The notes below the pieces were generated by a model that saw only the letters and a list, made by a program, of their open reading frames with translations, had not been told where the DNA came from and ran no database searches. From the IMG/VR virus record IMGVR_UViG_3300036715_002143, positions 1 through 60,042 of that record: a DNA stretch of 60,042 bases; one strand, written 5' to 3'. The position numbers were made by a program, and so were the translations under genes. Shown here piece after piece: positions 33,031 to 41,646 of the stretch. Within the stretch, counting starts at the first letter, position 1. Each line of letters opens with the position of its first letter. Source of the DNA: a virus.

Positions 33031-34046
33031 CCGACCAAGTGCTGACCGATAAGTACGCCATATACAATGGCGATTGCGTCGACGTGCTCGCGCAGATGCC
33101 GAAGCAGAGCGTGCACCTGAGCATCTACTCGCCGCCGTTCGCGGGCCTCTATCACTACTCGTCGAACGAGCGCGACATGAGCAACTGCCGCTCGTATGAC
33201 GAGTTCATGGAGCACTACGCGTTCGTGGTGCGCGAACTCGCGCGGCTCACGCACCCCGGGCGCATCACGGCCGTGCACTGCACTGATGTGCCGAGCGGAA
33301 ACACGGGCCGCGACCACATGCGCGACTTCCCAGGCGACATCATCCGCTTGCACGAGACGATGGGATGGAAGTACTGCGCGCGCTACGCGGTGTGGAAAGA
33401 CCCGTTCGTCGTCTACCTGCGCACGCTCCAGAAGTCGCTCCGCCATCGAACGTGCGTCGATGACTCGTCTAGGTGCTCGGTCGCGGCGGCCGACTACATG
33501 CTCATGTTCCGGCGCGAAGGCGAGAACCGAGAGCCCATCGCACACCCGGTCGGGCTCACCCACTACGCGGGATCGCGCGAGCCTCCGGCCAACGTAATGA
33601 AGGACCGCGGGCACACCGGCAAGCAGACCGAGAACCGATACTCGCAATGGGTCTGGCGCCAGTACGCCTCGGCGTTCTGGGATGACGTGAGACTCGATCG
33701 CGTGCTGCCGTTTCGCGAGTCGAAGGACCCGGACGACGAGAAACATGTGCACCCGCTGCAACTCGACGTTATCGATCGCGCCGTGACGCTGTGGAGTAAC
33801 CCGGGTGACGTCGTGCTCACCCCGTTTATGGGCGTCGGTAGCGAGGTGTACGGCGCCGTGCAACTCGGTCGCAAGGGTGTCGGCGTCGAGCTGAAGCCGT
33901 CGTACTTCAAGCAAGCGCGGATGAACCTCGAAGCTGCCGCGTCGGGCGTCGAATCGGTCGCGAGGCAGGCTGAGATGTTCGCCACGGCGAAGCCTGACGA
34001 ATGGAGCGAGGGCGAAAGCGAGGACTCCGCTGGTGGTGATGAATGA
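33021..34046 (+). CDS. DNA methyltransferase, beta-class N4/N6
   Basis: The 341-residue protein has the catalytic motif SPPF (residues 37-40, Ser instead of the usual Asp or Asn). The SAM-binding motif TPFMGVGSE lies near the C-terminus (motif IV before motif I, the beta order), with a long target-recognition region between. A NGDCVDVL segment precedes the catalytic motif. It modifies adenine-N6 or cytosine-N4. With the helicase it may protect phage DNA from restriction. Confidence 0.85.
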   Translation: MAVADQVLTDKYAIYNGDCVDVLAQMPKQSVHLSIYSPPFAGLYHYSSNERDMSNCRSYDEFMEHYAFVVRELARLTHPGRITAVHCTDVPSGNTGRDHMRDFPGDIIRLHETMGWKYCARYAVWKDPFVVYLRTLQKSLRHRTCVDDSSRCSVAAADYMLMFRREGENREPIAHPVGLTHYAGSREPPANVMKDRGHTGKQTENRYSQWVWRQYASAFWDDVRLDRVLPFRESKDPDDEKHVHPLQLDVIDRAVTLWSNPGDVVLTPFMGVGSEVYGAVQLGRKGVGVELKPSYFKQARMNLEAAASGVESVARQAEMFATAKPDEWSEGESEDSAGGDE

Positions 34047-34118
34047 GCGCCCGCCCCCGCATCCACGCAGCCGTGGCCCGCACCCGCGCCGCGGGGGCTG
34101 CAGCTCGCGAAGGTCCAC

Positions 34119-34403
34119 GTGCGCGATATCGAAGCGCTGCTCGTCGATCTCGAGCGGGCCGAGATGCGGCTGGCGTGTTGGGCGCTGTCGGATGCGTTCG
34201 GGGCGCTCGACCTGCACGGCGACGGAGACGGCACGTACTACGCGCAGCCGTGCGCGTGCGGGCACGCGTGCGACGATCACGTGGTCTGCGTCGGGCGGTG
34301 CGACTCGTGCGCGTGCCGCGCGTTCGTCGCGCGCACGTCCCCCAGCGATTCCGATTCCGGCGCCGCGGTGGCGTCGCTCAACACGACTACGGAGGCAACG
34401 TGA
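34119..34403 (+). CDS. Small Cys/His-rich zinc protein
   Basis: The 94-residue protein has an N-terminal helix (IEALLVDLERAEMRLACW) and a zinc-type cluster CACGHACDDHVVCVGRCDSC. GTG at 34119 has a GAAGG site upstream. The competing frame starting at 34043 has a shadow-like Arg/Ala composition. Overlaps the next gene by 4 bases. Confidence 0.55.
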   Translation: MRDIEALLVDLERAEMRLACWALSDAFGALDLHGDGDGTYYAQPCACGHACDDHVVCVGRCDSCACRAFVARTSPSDSDSGAAVASLNTTTEAT

Positions 34404-34579
34404 GCAACATCGACGACGGCCCGATCCACGGACGGGTGGGCGATGCGACGACGCGTGAGATCGAGGCTCACGTCGCGCACGTCGCCGACCGCGGCACCGT
34501 CATCGGGCTCCGCGCGTCGCTCCGCGCGATGAAGGCCGAGCGGGCGATCGAGGCCGTCACGGCGGGAGGCGCGTCGTGA
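34400..34579 (+). CDS. Small helical early protein
   Basis: The 59-residue protein contains an amphipathic helix (ASLRAMKAERAIEAVTAGG). GTG start overlaps the previous stop and its own stop overlaps the next GTG. Not recognised. Confidence 0.5.
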   Translation: MSNIDDGPIHGRVGDATTREIEAHVAHVADRGTVIGLRASLRAMKAERAIEAVTAGGAS

Positions 34580-34776
34580 CGCGCATCGTCCCGCTCGACG
34601 ACGACGCGCTCTTCGCGCTGGCACGCATCGCCGAGCACAGGCGCCGCCTCATCTCCTCGGACGCCGAGGCGCGCGCCGTCTACGCCGAGGTGAGGTCGTA
34701 CGCCGTCGAAGTCGTCAACGCGATCTTCCGCGTCGCGCCCGAGCTCGCCGAAGGCATCGGCCCGGTGACGCCGTGA
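34576..34776 (+). CDS. Small helical early protein
   Basis: The 66-residue protein is helical and acidic (LFALARIAEHRRRLISS, AEVRSYAVEVVNAIFRV). GTGA overlaps on both sides. Function unknown. Confidence 0.55.
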   Translation: MTRIVPLDDDALFALARIAEHRRRLISSDAEARAVYAEVRSYAVEVVNAIFRVAPELAEGIGPVTP

Positions 34777-34904
34777 TCCGCCTCGGCACCGCCATCGCGT
34801 CCGCGGCGTTCATCGTCGACGCGTCCGAACCGCTGTCCTGCGTCGTGGGCTTCGCGCTCGCGATCGTCTGCTTGTGGGCGCTCGCGCCCGAGGGGTCCCT
34901 CTGA
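34773..34904 (+). CDS. Small membrane protein before the transglycosylase-like gene
   Basis: The 43-residue protein is almost entirely hydrophobic with two likely membrane passes (residues 4-15 and 22-40). Its stop overlaps the next ATG, coupling it to a secreted transglycosylase-like protein. It could help that protein act at the envelope. Confidence 0.5.
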   Translation: MIRLGTAIASAAFIVDASEPLSCVVGFALAIVCLWALAPEGSL

Positions 34905-35362
34905 TGTTCGCTTCCCTGTTCATGCTCGCGATGTCGCTGACGCACGGCCACGCCTACGAGCGCGCCGTCGGCGCCGCGACCACCGTCTGCAACGTCGTCG
35001 CTACCGAAGACGCGTCGTGGGCGTTCCCCGCGCTCGCCGCCGAGGACCCGTGGGCCGCGCGCGCGAAGCTCGGGCGGCTGCTCATCACCTGGTCGTACTA
35101 CGAGTCGAGCTACATGCCTGGCGCGATCGGCGATTCGGGCCGCTCGTGCGGCATCATGCAGACCGCGCCGAGCCACACCGGCCAGACGTGCCGCGACCTG
35201 CTCACGGCGCACGCGAGCTACCGCGCCGCGCTCACGATCCTGCGCGGCCTCGTGCGCGACTGCGGGTCGCTCCCGCGCGCGCTCGGCGCGTACGCCGGCG
35301 GCCACTGCGGCGACGCGATGGACCTCGTCGAGCGGCGATGCGCTGCGGTCGGTGGGTGCTGA
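34904..35362 (+). CDS. Secreted lytic-transglycosylase-like protein
   Basis: The 152-residue protein has a signal peptide (residues 1-17) and an SLT-like domain. WSYYESSYMPGAIGD supplies the catalytic-type Glu, followed by CGIMQTAPSHTG (the G.MQ motif). The YAGG segment is near the end. Several Cys could form disulfides in the periplasm. It is short for the family. Its place in the early operon, directly before the initiator gene, is unusual for a cell-wall enzyme. Confidence 0.65.
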   Translation: MFASLFMLAMSLTHGHAYERAVGAATTVCNVVATEDASWAFPALAAEDPWAARAKLGRLLITWSYYESSYMPGAIGDSGRSCGIMQTAPSHTGQTCRDLLTAHASYRAALTILRGLVRDCGSLPRALGAYAGGHCGDAMDLVERRCAAVGGC

Positions 35363-35363
35363 G

Positions 35364-36323
35364 ATGGACTGGGTCCACGAGACCAGGCGGTTCCTCTACG
35401 TGCGCGAGGAGGGGGCCTTCGCCGCCCTCCCGGCCATCACGCGGGGCATCGGCGCGCTCGTGATCAAGGTCGTGGACGACGCCGGCGAGCTCGTTCTGAC
35501 CCCCGGCGAGACCCCCGGCGAGGCCGTCTGCCGCCTCTGCCGGGCCCACAAATCGGAGCGTGCGCAGGTGTCCAGAGCGGTCTCCGCGCTCGTCGAGGAC
35601 GGCTACCTAGTGGTCGCTGGCGATGTCGTTGCCATCCGAAACTACCCGGCCGCTCAGGGCGTCGAGCCCATGTCGGCGGACGAGCGCTCCGATCGCCGGA
35701 AGGCCGAAGCGCTGAAAAAAGCAGTGCAGCGCGCGAAGAAGAAGGCCGCTCAGGGGGCGGACGTTAAGGCGGATGTCCCCGCCAATGTCCCGGGGACACG
35801 TCCAGGGGACAAATCTGGGACATGTCCCGGGGGACAAATCCAGCCTCGCGGGTGCGCGCCCACGGACGCGCCTACGCGCGCGGGGGGATCCTTCCCTTCC
35901 GGTCCTTCCGTTCCTTCCGAAGAGCAGCAGCAGAGCGGCGGCGGCGCGGAGGGGTTGCCCTACGACGCAAAGCACGAGGCCGGGATCGCCCTACTCGTCG
36001 CCCAGCGAGACACCCTCGGCGGCCTCGACGACCGGGAGCTCCGGCCATGGGGCCGGGAGCTCGTCGAGGCGGTGCGCTTGCTGGTCCCGAGCGACGCGTC
36101 GCCCGCCGCGTACGTCGGCGCCGCGCTCGGCAAGCTGCGCGACCAGGTCTCGGCGAACCCCGCCATGCTGCCCGCTCGGCGCCTGACGTACCTGCGCACG
36201 ACCGCCACGGGCCTCGCCGCCGAGGACAAGCCACGCGGATGGCCGCTCGGGCGCGCCGCGCCGCTGGACGCCTCGGGTGCCACGGTGCCGAAGCTCCGCC
36301 TGACCGGATCGGAGCGGTACTAG
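35364..36323 (+). CDS. Replication initiator-like winged-helix protein, carries iterons
   Basis: The 319-residue protein starts with a winged-helix domain (residues about 1-95: RFLYVREEGAFAALPAITRG, VSRAVSALVEDGYLVV). A basic region (LKKAVQRAKKKAAQG) follows, then a Pro/Gly-rich linker encoded by the iteron block. A C-terminal helical domain ends the chain. This is the layout of lambda O-like initiators, with the origin inside the gene. It sits two genes before DnaB. The assignment rests on architecture and synteny. Confidence 0.6.
   Translation: MDWVHETRRFLYVREEGAFAALPAITRGIGALVIKVVDDAGELVLTPGETPGEAVCRLCRAHKSERAQVSRAVSALVEDGYLVVAGDVVAIRNYPAAQGVEPMSADERSDRRKAEALKKAVQRAKKKAAQGADVKADVPANVPGTRPGDKSGTCPGGQIQPRGCAPTDAPTRAGGSFPSGPSVPSEEQQQSGGGAEGLPYDAKHEAGIALLVAQRDTLGGLDDRELRPWGRELVEAVRLLVPSDASPAAYVGAALGKLRDQVSANPAMLPARRLTYLRTTATGLAAEDKPRGWPLGRAAPLDASGATVPKLRLTGSERY
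35774..35840. repeat. Iteron cluster, candidate replication origin
   Basis: Six copies of GGGACA or its reverse TGTCCC lie within 67 bases of the initiator gene. They include a perfect 12-bp palindrome at 35817-35828 and a direct repeat GGGGACAAATC at 35805-35815 and 35830-35840. An initiator's own gene is the classic place for such iterons. The encoded linker is Gly/Pro-rich and unconstrained. Confidence 0.55.
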
Positions 36324-36616
36324 TGGCCGCCGTCGCGATCCTTCCGCCGCTCGCCGCGCACGTCGAGGCGATGCGCAAGGCCGTCGCCGCGCTGTCGCCG
36401 AGCGGCGCGCGCACCGTCGGGCACAATGCGCTCGCCCGCGCCGTCTACCTGGCGTTCTCGGGTCACCGTCCGCCGTTCACCGGCGCTCGGTTCGACGACG
36501 CCGACGCCGAGCTCTGGGGCGCCGCGTGGCTTTGGATCGTCCCCGGCACGCGCCTGCTCGAGCTCGATGCCGGCCTCCGCGGCACGTTCCTGACCGAGAT
36601 CGGCGGGCTGTCGTGA
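36323..36616 (+). CDS. Early protein between initiator and helicase, unknown function
   Basis: The 97-residue protein is helical with Trp/Phe residues (LAFSGHRPPFTGARF, AAWLWIVPGTRLLEL). GTG overlaps the initiator stop and its stop overlaps the DnaB start. The position suits a helicase loader or adaptor, but no ATPase motif is present, so this is only inference. Confidence 0.55.
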   Translation: MAAVAILPPLAAHVEAMRKAVAALSPSGARTVGHNALARAVYLAFSGHRPPFTGARFDDADAELWGAAWLWIVPGTRLLELDAGLRGTFLTEIGGLS

Positions 36617-38088
36617 CCGGCATGCGCCGCGAGCGCGAGAAGGTTCGCGCCATCGACGTTGGCGATCGCACCCTTCCTGCCGACCATGCCGGCGAGCGCG
36701 AGCTCGTCGCGACGGCGTTCCACGACGCGAAGAACCGTCCCGAGCTGCTCGCGGCGATCCCGTCCGCCGACTTCGACCAGCCCGCGCTGCAGACGATCTG
36801 GGGCGCGATCGACCGGCTCGAGAGCGCGGGCAAGCCCGTCGACGTGGTGACGCTCGTCGCCGAGCTGCGCGACGTGATGCACGAGCTCGGCGACAACACC
36901 GCGAAGGGCTTCCCGTTCCTGAACGGGATCATCTCGCGCAATGCGGCGGCCCCGCGGCACGCGCTCGAGTGGGCGCGGCAGCTGCGCGAGGTCGCGCACC
37001 GCCGGCGGATCATCACGCAGGCGCAGCTCGTGATCGGCGAAGCGTTCACGCTGGCGCCCGATCGCGTCGACGGCTTCGCGGCGCGCGCGCTCGACCAGAT
37101 GGCCGAGGCGTGCATGGACAAGACGGCGACGGGCGGCCCCGCGACGCTCGGCGCGATCACCGAGGCCCGGCTCGTCGAGTTGCGCGACCAGTGGGCCGGC
37201 AAGCGCGACCCGTGGGGCATGCGGCTGCCGTACCCGATGCTGCACAAGATGACCCACGGCCTACGCCCGGGGCAGGTCGTCTTCGTCGGCGGCGACACCG
37301 GAAGCGGCAAGACGATCGTCGGGCTCGAGGTCGCGCTCGACCTCGCTGGCCGCGTCTACCACGGCGAAAAGATCGCGGTCGGCTACCTGTCGCTCGAGAT
37401 GCCGCGCGCGGACATCTGGAACCGCGCCGTGTGCGCGATGACGCTCGACCCGTACACGAAGCGACGCGGCGTCATCACCGCATCGGAGCTGCAGTCGGGT
37501 CCGAAGACGCAGCACGACGAGCTCGACCTCACGCGCTGCGGGTGGATCGAGCAGGCGTCGCGCGAGCTCGAGGAGGTCCCGCTCTTCATCGACGACTGCG
37601 GCCACGACATGTGCCGAGTGCGCGCGACCGTGCGCCGGATGCAGGGGCTCGCTCGCCAGCGCGGCGCGCGCCTGCGCCTGGTCGTCGTCGACCACTTCCA
37701 CCTGCTGAAGTTCGACGGGAAGGCCGAGCGTCGCGACATCGCGATCGCCGACGCGTGCGAGCAGATGAAGCGCCTCGCCGTCGACGACGAACTCGTGATG
37801 CTGCCGCTCGCGCAGTTCAACCGCGAAGCGTCGAAGCGCGCGCCTGACCAGCTGCCGACCGTGACCGACGTGAAGGACGGCAGCGCGATCGAGCAGATCG
37901 CCGACACGATGATCCTGATGCACCGACCGTGGCTGCTGCACCGGAACAAGACCAGCGCCGAGGCAAAGGACGTGAAGCACACCGTGCTCGCGGTGCTCGC
38001 GAAGAGCCGCGAGACCGGCTGGCTCGGGCACGTCTCGATGCGCTTCGGCGGCACTAACCGATTCGAAGAGCGCGACTCCGCCGACTGA
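36613..38088 (+). CDS. Replicative DNA helicase, DnaB family
   Basis: The 491-residue protein has a DnaB N-terminal domain (residues about 25-165). A RecA-type core follows, with Walker A GGDTGSGKT (226-234), LSLEMP, Walker B LRLVVVDHFHLL and a PLAQFNREA sensor segment. It unwinds DNA for host polymerase, as the phage has no polymerase of its own. No primase gene was seen. GTG start overlaps the previous stop (GTGA). Confidence 0.92.
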   Translation: MTGMRREREKVRAIDVGDRTLPADHAGERELVATAFHDAKNRPELLAAIPSADFDQPALQTIWGAIDRLESAGKPVDVVTLVAELRDVMHELGDNTAKGFPFLNGIISRNAAAPRHALEWARQLREVAHRRRIITQAQLVIGEAFTLAPDRVDGFAARALDQMAEACMDKTATGGPATLGAITEARLVELRDQWAGKRDPWGMRLPYPMLHKMTHGLRPGQVVFVGGDTGSGKTIVGLEVALDLAGRVYHGEKIAVGYLSLEMPRADIWNRAVCAMTLDPYTKRRGVITASELQSGPKTQHDELDLTRCGWIEQASRELEEVPLFIDDCGHDMCRVRATVRRMQGLARQRGARLRLVVVDHFHLLKFDGKAERRDIAIADACEQMKRLAVDDELVMLPLAQFNREASKRAPDQLPTVTDVKDGSAIEQIADTMILMHRPWLLHRNKTSAEAKDVKHTVLAVLAKSRETGWLGHVSMRFGGTNRFEERDSAD

Positions 38089-38134
38089 TTCGACCCGACC
38101 CCAACGCCACGACCACCACCGAGGAGAACCGACC

Positions 38135-38710
38135 ATGCGAACCGTGACCCGCACCCTGCTCTGCACGCTGACCGCCGAGGAGCACAACCGCGTGTACGCC
38201 GCGCACTGCGCGAAGCTGAAAGAGATCGAGCTCGTGCAGAACGAGAAGCGCGCGGCCGTGTCCACGCACAACGCGACGCTGAAGGAGCTGCGCGCCGAGG
38301 AGCGCCGGCTCTTCGCCGCGGCCGATGTCGGCGCCGAGGAGCGCGAGGTCGAGTGCCGCGAGGAGGACGCCGGCGACGGCACGATCCGCGTGTTCCGCAC
38401 CGATACCGGCGAGTGGCTCGAGGACCCGCGCCAGGGTGCCGAGCGCCAGCAGGAGCTCCCGCTCACGCGCCCCGGCCGCGCCTGCGAGGGCTGCGGCAAC
38501 GCCGACGGCACGCACCACCCATCGTGCTTCGTCGGCCAGGTGAACGGCGGCATCGTCGACCCGAGCGACGGCGACGACGACGGCGACGCGCCCGACTACA
38601 GCGAGGCCGCGGAGATCGCCGCCGAGCAGGTGGCCACGGGGAGCGCGCCGGAGCTCGGCGAGCCCGCGAAGAAGTCCCGCAAGCGCAAGGGCGCCGAGGC
38701 GAGCGCGTGA
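38135..38710 (+). CDS. Early protein with coiled coil and zinc-type Cys cluster, unknown function
   Basis: The 191-residue protein has a helical N-terminal part with a possible coiled coil (residues about 20-60) and an acidic middle. A CEGCGNADGTHHPSC cluster may bind zinc. The tail is acidic, then basic. ATG at 38135 has a GAGGAG ribosome site after a 46-base gap, a likely internal operon start. Not recognised. Confidence 0.6.
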   Translation: MRTVTRTLLCTLTAEEHNRVYAAHCAKLKEIELVQNEKRAAVSTHNATLKELRAEERRLFAAADVGAEEREVECREEDAGDGTIRVFRTDTGEWLEDPRQGAERQQELPLTRPGRACEGCGNADGTHHPSCFVGQVNGGIVDPSDGDDDGDAPDYSEAAEIAAEQVATGSAPELGEPAKKSRKRKGAEASA

Positions 38711-38907
38711 CCTCGCCGCTCGATGCCCTGCGCCGCCTCGGGCGCGCGCTGGTCGACTGCGACGCGAAGGGGCTCGCGAGCTTCCACGCGCGCATGTCGG
38801 CCGACCATGGGCCGCACGTCGACGCGCACGACGCTGCCGTCGCCGAGGTGAACGTTGCGCGGCGCGAAGTCGACGAGCTGGCCCGAGCGATCGCGGGGCA
38901 GCCGTGA
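38707..38907 (+). CDS. Small helical early protein
   Basis: The 66-residue protein is helical with several His (FHARMSADHGPHVDAHDAA). GTGA overlaps on both sides. Not recognised. Confidence 0.55.
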   Translation: MTSPLDALRRLGRALVDCDAKGLASFHARMSADHGPHVDAHDAAVAEVNVARREVDELARAIAGQP

Positions 38908-39221
38908 CCCGGAAGCTCCAGCTCCGCGCGGTGCCGCCGGCGCCGGTCGCCTCCGAGGCCAGCGCGGTCCGGTATGACATCGCCGACGGGCCGCTCGTGC
39001 TCGTGCACTCGGTGCCCGGCGCGACGAACGCCGACCGGCGCGCGATGGCGACGCGGCTCCAGGACATCGTAGGGACCGTGGTCGTGATGCCGGCGGGCTG
39101 GGGCTTCGAGGTCTTCGAGACCCCGGCGCCCGAATCGGTCGGGCCGCGGGCGTGCCCGTCGTGCGGCCAGCCCCGGCCGGTCGACGGCTGCCCGCTCTGC
39201 GAAGTCGGGGGCCGGCCGTGA
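38904..39221 (+). CDS. Early protein with C-terminal zinc ribbon
   Basis: The 105-residue protein has a beta-rich N-terminal domain (PLVLVHSVPGATNADRR) and a C-terminal zinc ribbon formed by CPSC and CPLC. It directly precedes the RuvC-like gene with a 4-base overlap. Function unknown. Confidence 0.6.
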   Translation: MTRKLQLRAVPPAPVASEASAVRYDIADGPLVLVHSVPGATNADRRAMATRLQDIVGTVVVMPAGWGFEVFETPAPESVGPRACPSCGQPRPVDGCPLCEVGGRP

Positions 39222-40000
39222 CCGCCAGCGCGATCCTGTCGATCGGGACGCCCCTGCGGCCGACGTTGCCGGCCGCTCCTGCGCCGCTGAGCAGCGAGAA
39301 CGGGCGCGCCGTGGCGCGTCAGGCAAAGCCCGTGCAAACGGCCGTGAAACGGCCGCTAGGGGCATCGGCTCGGCGGGGCGGATCCGCCAAGCCGGTACCC
39401 CCTCCCCGCTTCGACCTCGTCCCCGCCTCCCGGATCCTCGGGCTCGTCGGGGACATCACCGAGGCGCCGGACGGCGACCCCCAGGCGTGGCTCTGGCGGA
39501 GCGACCCGCGCGCGCCGGCGCCGACGGTGATCGCGGTTGACGTCGGGGCCGACGCCGCGATCGCGCTGCTCTCCGACGCGCGCGCGGCCGTCCACGGCTT
39601 CCGATTCCCCCGCCTCGATGGCGGCACGATGCACGGCTTCCGCGACGTTGGGCGGTGGCTCCTCGAGCAGAAGCTCGGCGAGCGCGTGCTCGTCGTCGTC
39701 GAGGACGTCTTCCAGGCGCGCGGCCCGAAGGCGAACCCGTCGACCTCGGCGGGCCTCTCGCGGCGGGTCGGCGCACTGGTCTGGGGTCTCTCGAACCTCG
39801 GTCCGGTGTGCCGCGTGCTCGCAGTGCAGTGGCAGAGCGACATGATCGGGAAGGCGACGAGGAACGCCGGGAAGCAGCGCTCGCTCGACGTGGCGCGGGC
39901 GCGCTTCCCCGGCCTGGGTGTCGAGACGGATCACGAGGCCGACGCCGTCCTGCTCGGCCTGTGGGCTCGTGGCGGACGCATGCCGAAGGGGAGGTCGTGA
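39218..40000 (+). CDS. RuvC-like Holliday-junction resolvase
   Basis: The 260-residue protein has a basic, disordered N-terminal extension (about 100 residues). An RNase-H/RuvC-like core follows, with AVDVGADAAIALLSD (first Asp), VVVEDVFQARG (catalytic Glu) and a C-terminal DHEADAVLLGLWA (final Asp pair). The K..NAGKQRS segment is typical of phage resolvases. It would cut branched DNA before packaging. The long extension is unusual for the family. Confidence 0.75.
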   Translation: MTASAILSIGTPLRPTLPAAPAPLSSENGRAVARQAKPVQTAVKRPLGASARRGGSAKPVPPPRFDLVPASRILGLVGDITEAPDGDPQAWLWRSDPRAPAPTVIAVDVGADAAIALLSDARAAVHGFRFPRLDGGTMHGFRDVGRWLLEQKLGERVLVVVEDVFQARGPKANPSTSAGLSRRVGALVWGLSNLGPVCRVLAVQWQSDMIGKATRNAGKQRSLDVARARFPGLGVETDHEADAVLLGLWARGGRMPKGRS

Positions 40001-40734
40001 TGCGACAGGCAGAGGTGGAACGGTTCAAGGCGCTCGCGGCGAAGCTCGCTGCGGGCGAGGTCTTCGGCTCGGCGGCGGGGATCGGCGCCGCGCTGGACTG
40101 CAAGGGGAACATCGCGCAGCAGGCGGTCTCGGCCGCGAGGCGAGAGGGGCTGCTTGCGCACGAGCCCCGGCGCCTCGAGACGCTGCAGGTCACCGCGAAG
40201 GGGCGGAAGCTCGCAGGGCTCGGGACGCCGGATGTCGCGCCGGCGCCCGCGCGCTCCGTCGCCGAGGTGGCCGCACGCCACATCGAGGCGCCCGCGCACG
40301 TCGAGCGATGGACGGTCGCCGAGATGCGCGAGCTGCTCGACGCGCCGCGTACGCTCGTCCGGGCGGTGCGCCGCGCGCTCGCCACGCCGTGGGGGCCTGC
40401 GCTGCTCGAGACCATCGAGGCGATGGCCGAGGAGATTGCGCCGACGCCGCCGGTCCGCGTCGCGGTCACGAGCGCCGCGCGTGTCGCCCGGGCGAAGCCG
40501 CAGACCGCGCCCGTCGAGGACGAACCGGCGCCCATGCGCGCCCGCAAGATGGCCGGGCCGTTCCGTGTCGTCGACGCAGGGGGCGACGTTGTGCGCACGT
40601 GCCGCACGCTCTCGGCCGCGACGGCGGCGCTCAAGAGCGACGACGCCGACCACGTGCTCGATGCCGACGGCAACACCGTCGGGCGCGCGGGCGTCGATGA
40701 CGAGGACGACGAGGAAGGGAGCGACGACGAATGA
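40000..40734 (+). CDS. Winged-helix-like protein with acidic C-terminus
   Basis: The 244-residue protein has an N-terminal helix-turn-helix/winged-helix-like region (residues about 1-60). A middle helical part and a very acidic tail (DDEDDEEGSDDE) follow. ATG at 40000 is preceded by GAGGTCG. It may be a DNA-binding regulator of middle genes. Not recognised as a family. Confidence 0.55.
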   Translation: MRQAEVERFKALAAKLAAGEVFGSAAGIGAALDCKGNIAQQAVSAARREGLLAHEPRRLETLQVTAKGRKLAGLGTPDVAPAPARSVAEVAARHIEAPAHVERWTVAEMRELLDAPRTLVRAVRRALATPWGPALLETIEAMAEEIAPTPPVRVAVTSAARVARAKPQTAPVEDEPAPMRARKMAGPFRVVDAGGDVVRTCRTLSAATAALKSDDADHVLDADGNTVGRAGVDDEDDEEGSDDE

Positions 40735-40943
40735 CCGACCGGATCAACGCCTACACCGTGGTGTTGGATCGCGACGTTCGCGAGGACGACGCCGAAGACA
40801 TCGCCACCGCGCTGCGCATGGTGCGCGGCGTCCTGTCGGTGACGCCCAACGTCGCGAAGCTCGGAGACTACATCGCGATCGAGCGGGCCAAGAACACGCT
40901 CCGCGAGCGCCTGTTCGCGGTCGTGGCGGAGAGCGACAAGTGA
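40731..40943 (+). CDS. Small early protein, unknown function
   Basis: The 70-residue protein has the beta-alpha-beta look of a small domain (INAYTVVLDRDVREDDAEDI, VRGVLSVTPNVAKLG). ATGA/GTGA overlaps on both sides. Not recognised. Confidence 0.6.
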   Translation: MTDRINAYTVVLDRDVREDDAEDIATALRMVRGVLSVTPNVAKLGDYIAIERAKNTLRERLFAVVAESDK

Positions 40944-41368
40944 CCCGCATCCGCATCCGCTGCCGCCCACCGGCTCCAACGAAGACCATCGGCGGCACGC
41001 TCGTCCGATTCGCCGACCTGCGCGACGTCGAGGTCTTCACGGTCGACCACAACGGCATCGAGACGTCGATCGGCGCGAACGTCGAGAGCGTGGCGTTCAC
41101 GATCGGCGGCAACGATCCGGCGCGCGCGACGCTGACGTTCCTGAACCCTGAGCTCGACGTCGAGGGACTCGTCGACGCCGCGCCCGGGCACGACTCGGAC
41201 GCCGAGCGGGCGCTGGCCGACGTCTGGGACGCGCGGCTGCTCACGGACTTCTCGCGCGAGCTGACCGCCGCCGACGTGCAGCGCATCCGCGACATGAACC
41301 CGGCCGAGCGCGCGATCCGCGTTGCGGCGGCGAACGCCGAGCGGGCCCGTGTGTGGAGCAGCGAATGA
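40940..41368 (+). CDS. Early protein of unknown function
   Basis: The 142-residue protein has a strand-rich first half (EVFTVDHNGIETSIGANVES) and a helical C-terminal half (ELTAADVQRIRDMNPAERA). GTG overlaps the previous stop. Not recognised. Confidence 0.6.
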   Translation: MTRIRIRCRPPAPTKTIGGTLVRFADLRDVEVFTVDHNGIETSIGANVESVAFTIGGNDPARATLTFLNPELDVEGLVDAAPGHDSDAERALADVWDARLLTDFSRELTAADVQRIRDMNPAERAIRVAAANAERARVWSSE

Positions 41369-41646
41369 GCTACCCGAACGCGACGATTCACCGCATGTAC
41401 CTGCAGGCGTACATGCACGCTCGCTCCGGCGCGCCGCTCTCCGACGCGTTCTCGGACTTCGATGTGAGCGAGTCGCCTCGCGAGTTCTCCGAGCGGATCG
41501 CGGCCTACGCGGTTGGTGCTGACGAGGGGAAGATCGGGAACGGCCCGCGCGGCATCGCCGATGTCGTCGGGCTCGTCGAGTGCCTGATCGGCCGCGAGGA
41601 TGGCGCCGAGGGCGACGGCAAGAAGCCGATCGGTTTCGAGCCATGA
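41365..41646 (+). CDS. Small early protein, unknown function
   Basis: The 93-residue protein starts with an ATG overlapping the previous stop (ATGA). It has an N-terminal helix with Tyr/Met residues and an acidic C-terminus. Not recognised. Confidence 0.55.
   Translation: MSYPNATIHRMYLQAYMHARSGAPLSDAFSDFDVSESPREFSERIAAYAVGADEGKIGNGPRGIADVVGLVECLIGREDGAEGDGKKPIGFEP

Noticed and set aside
34043-34403. Forward frame starting ATGA at the methylase stop
   Set aside because: Arg/Ala-rich shadow composition until 34400; the 34119 frame with a zinc-type cluster is far more protein-like.
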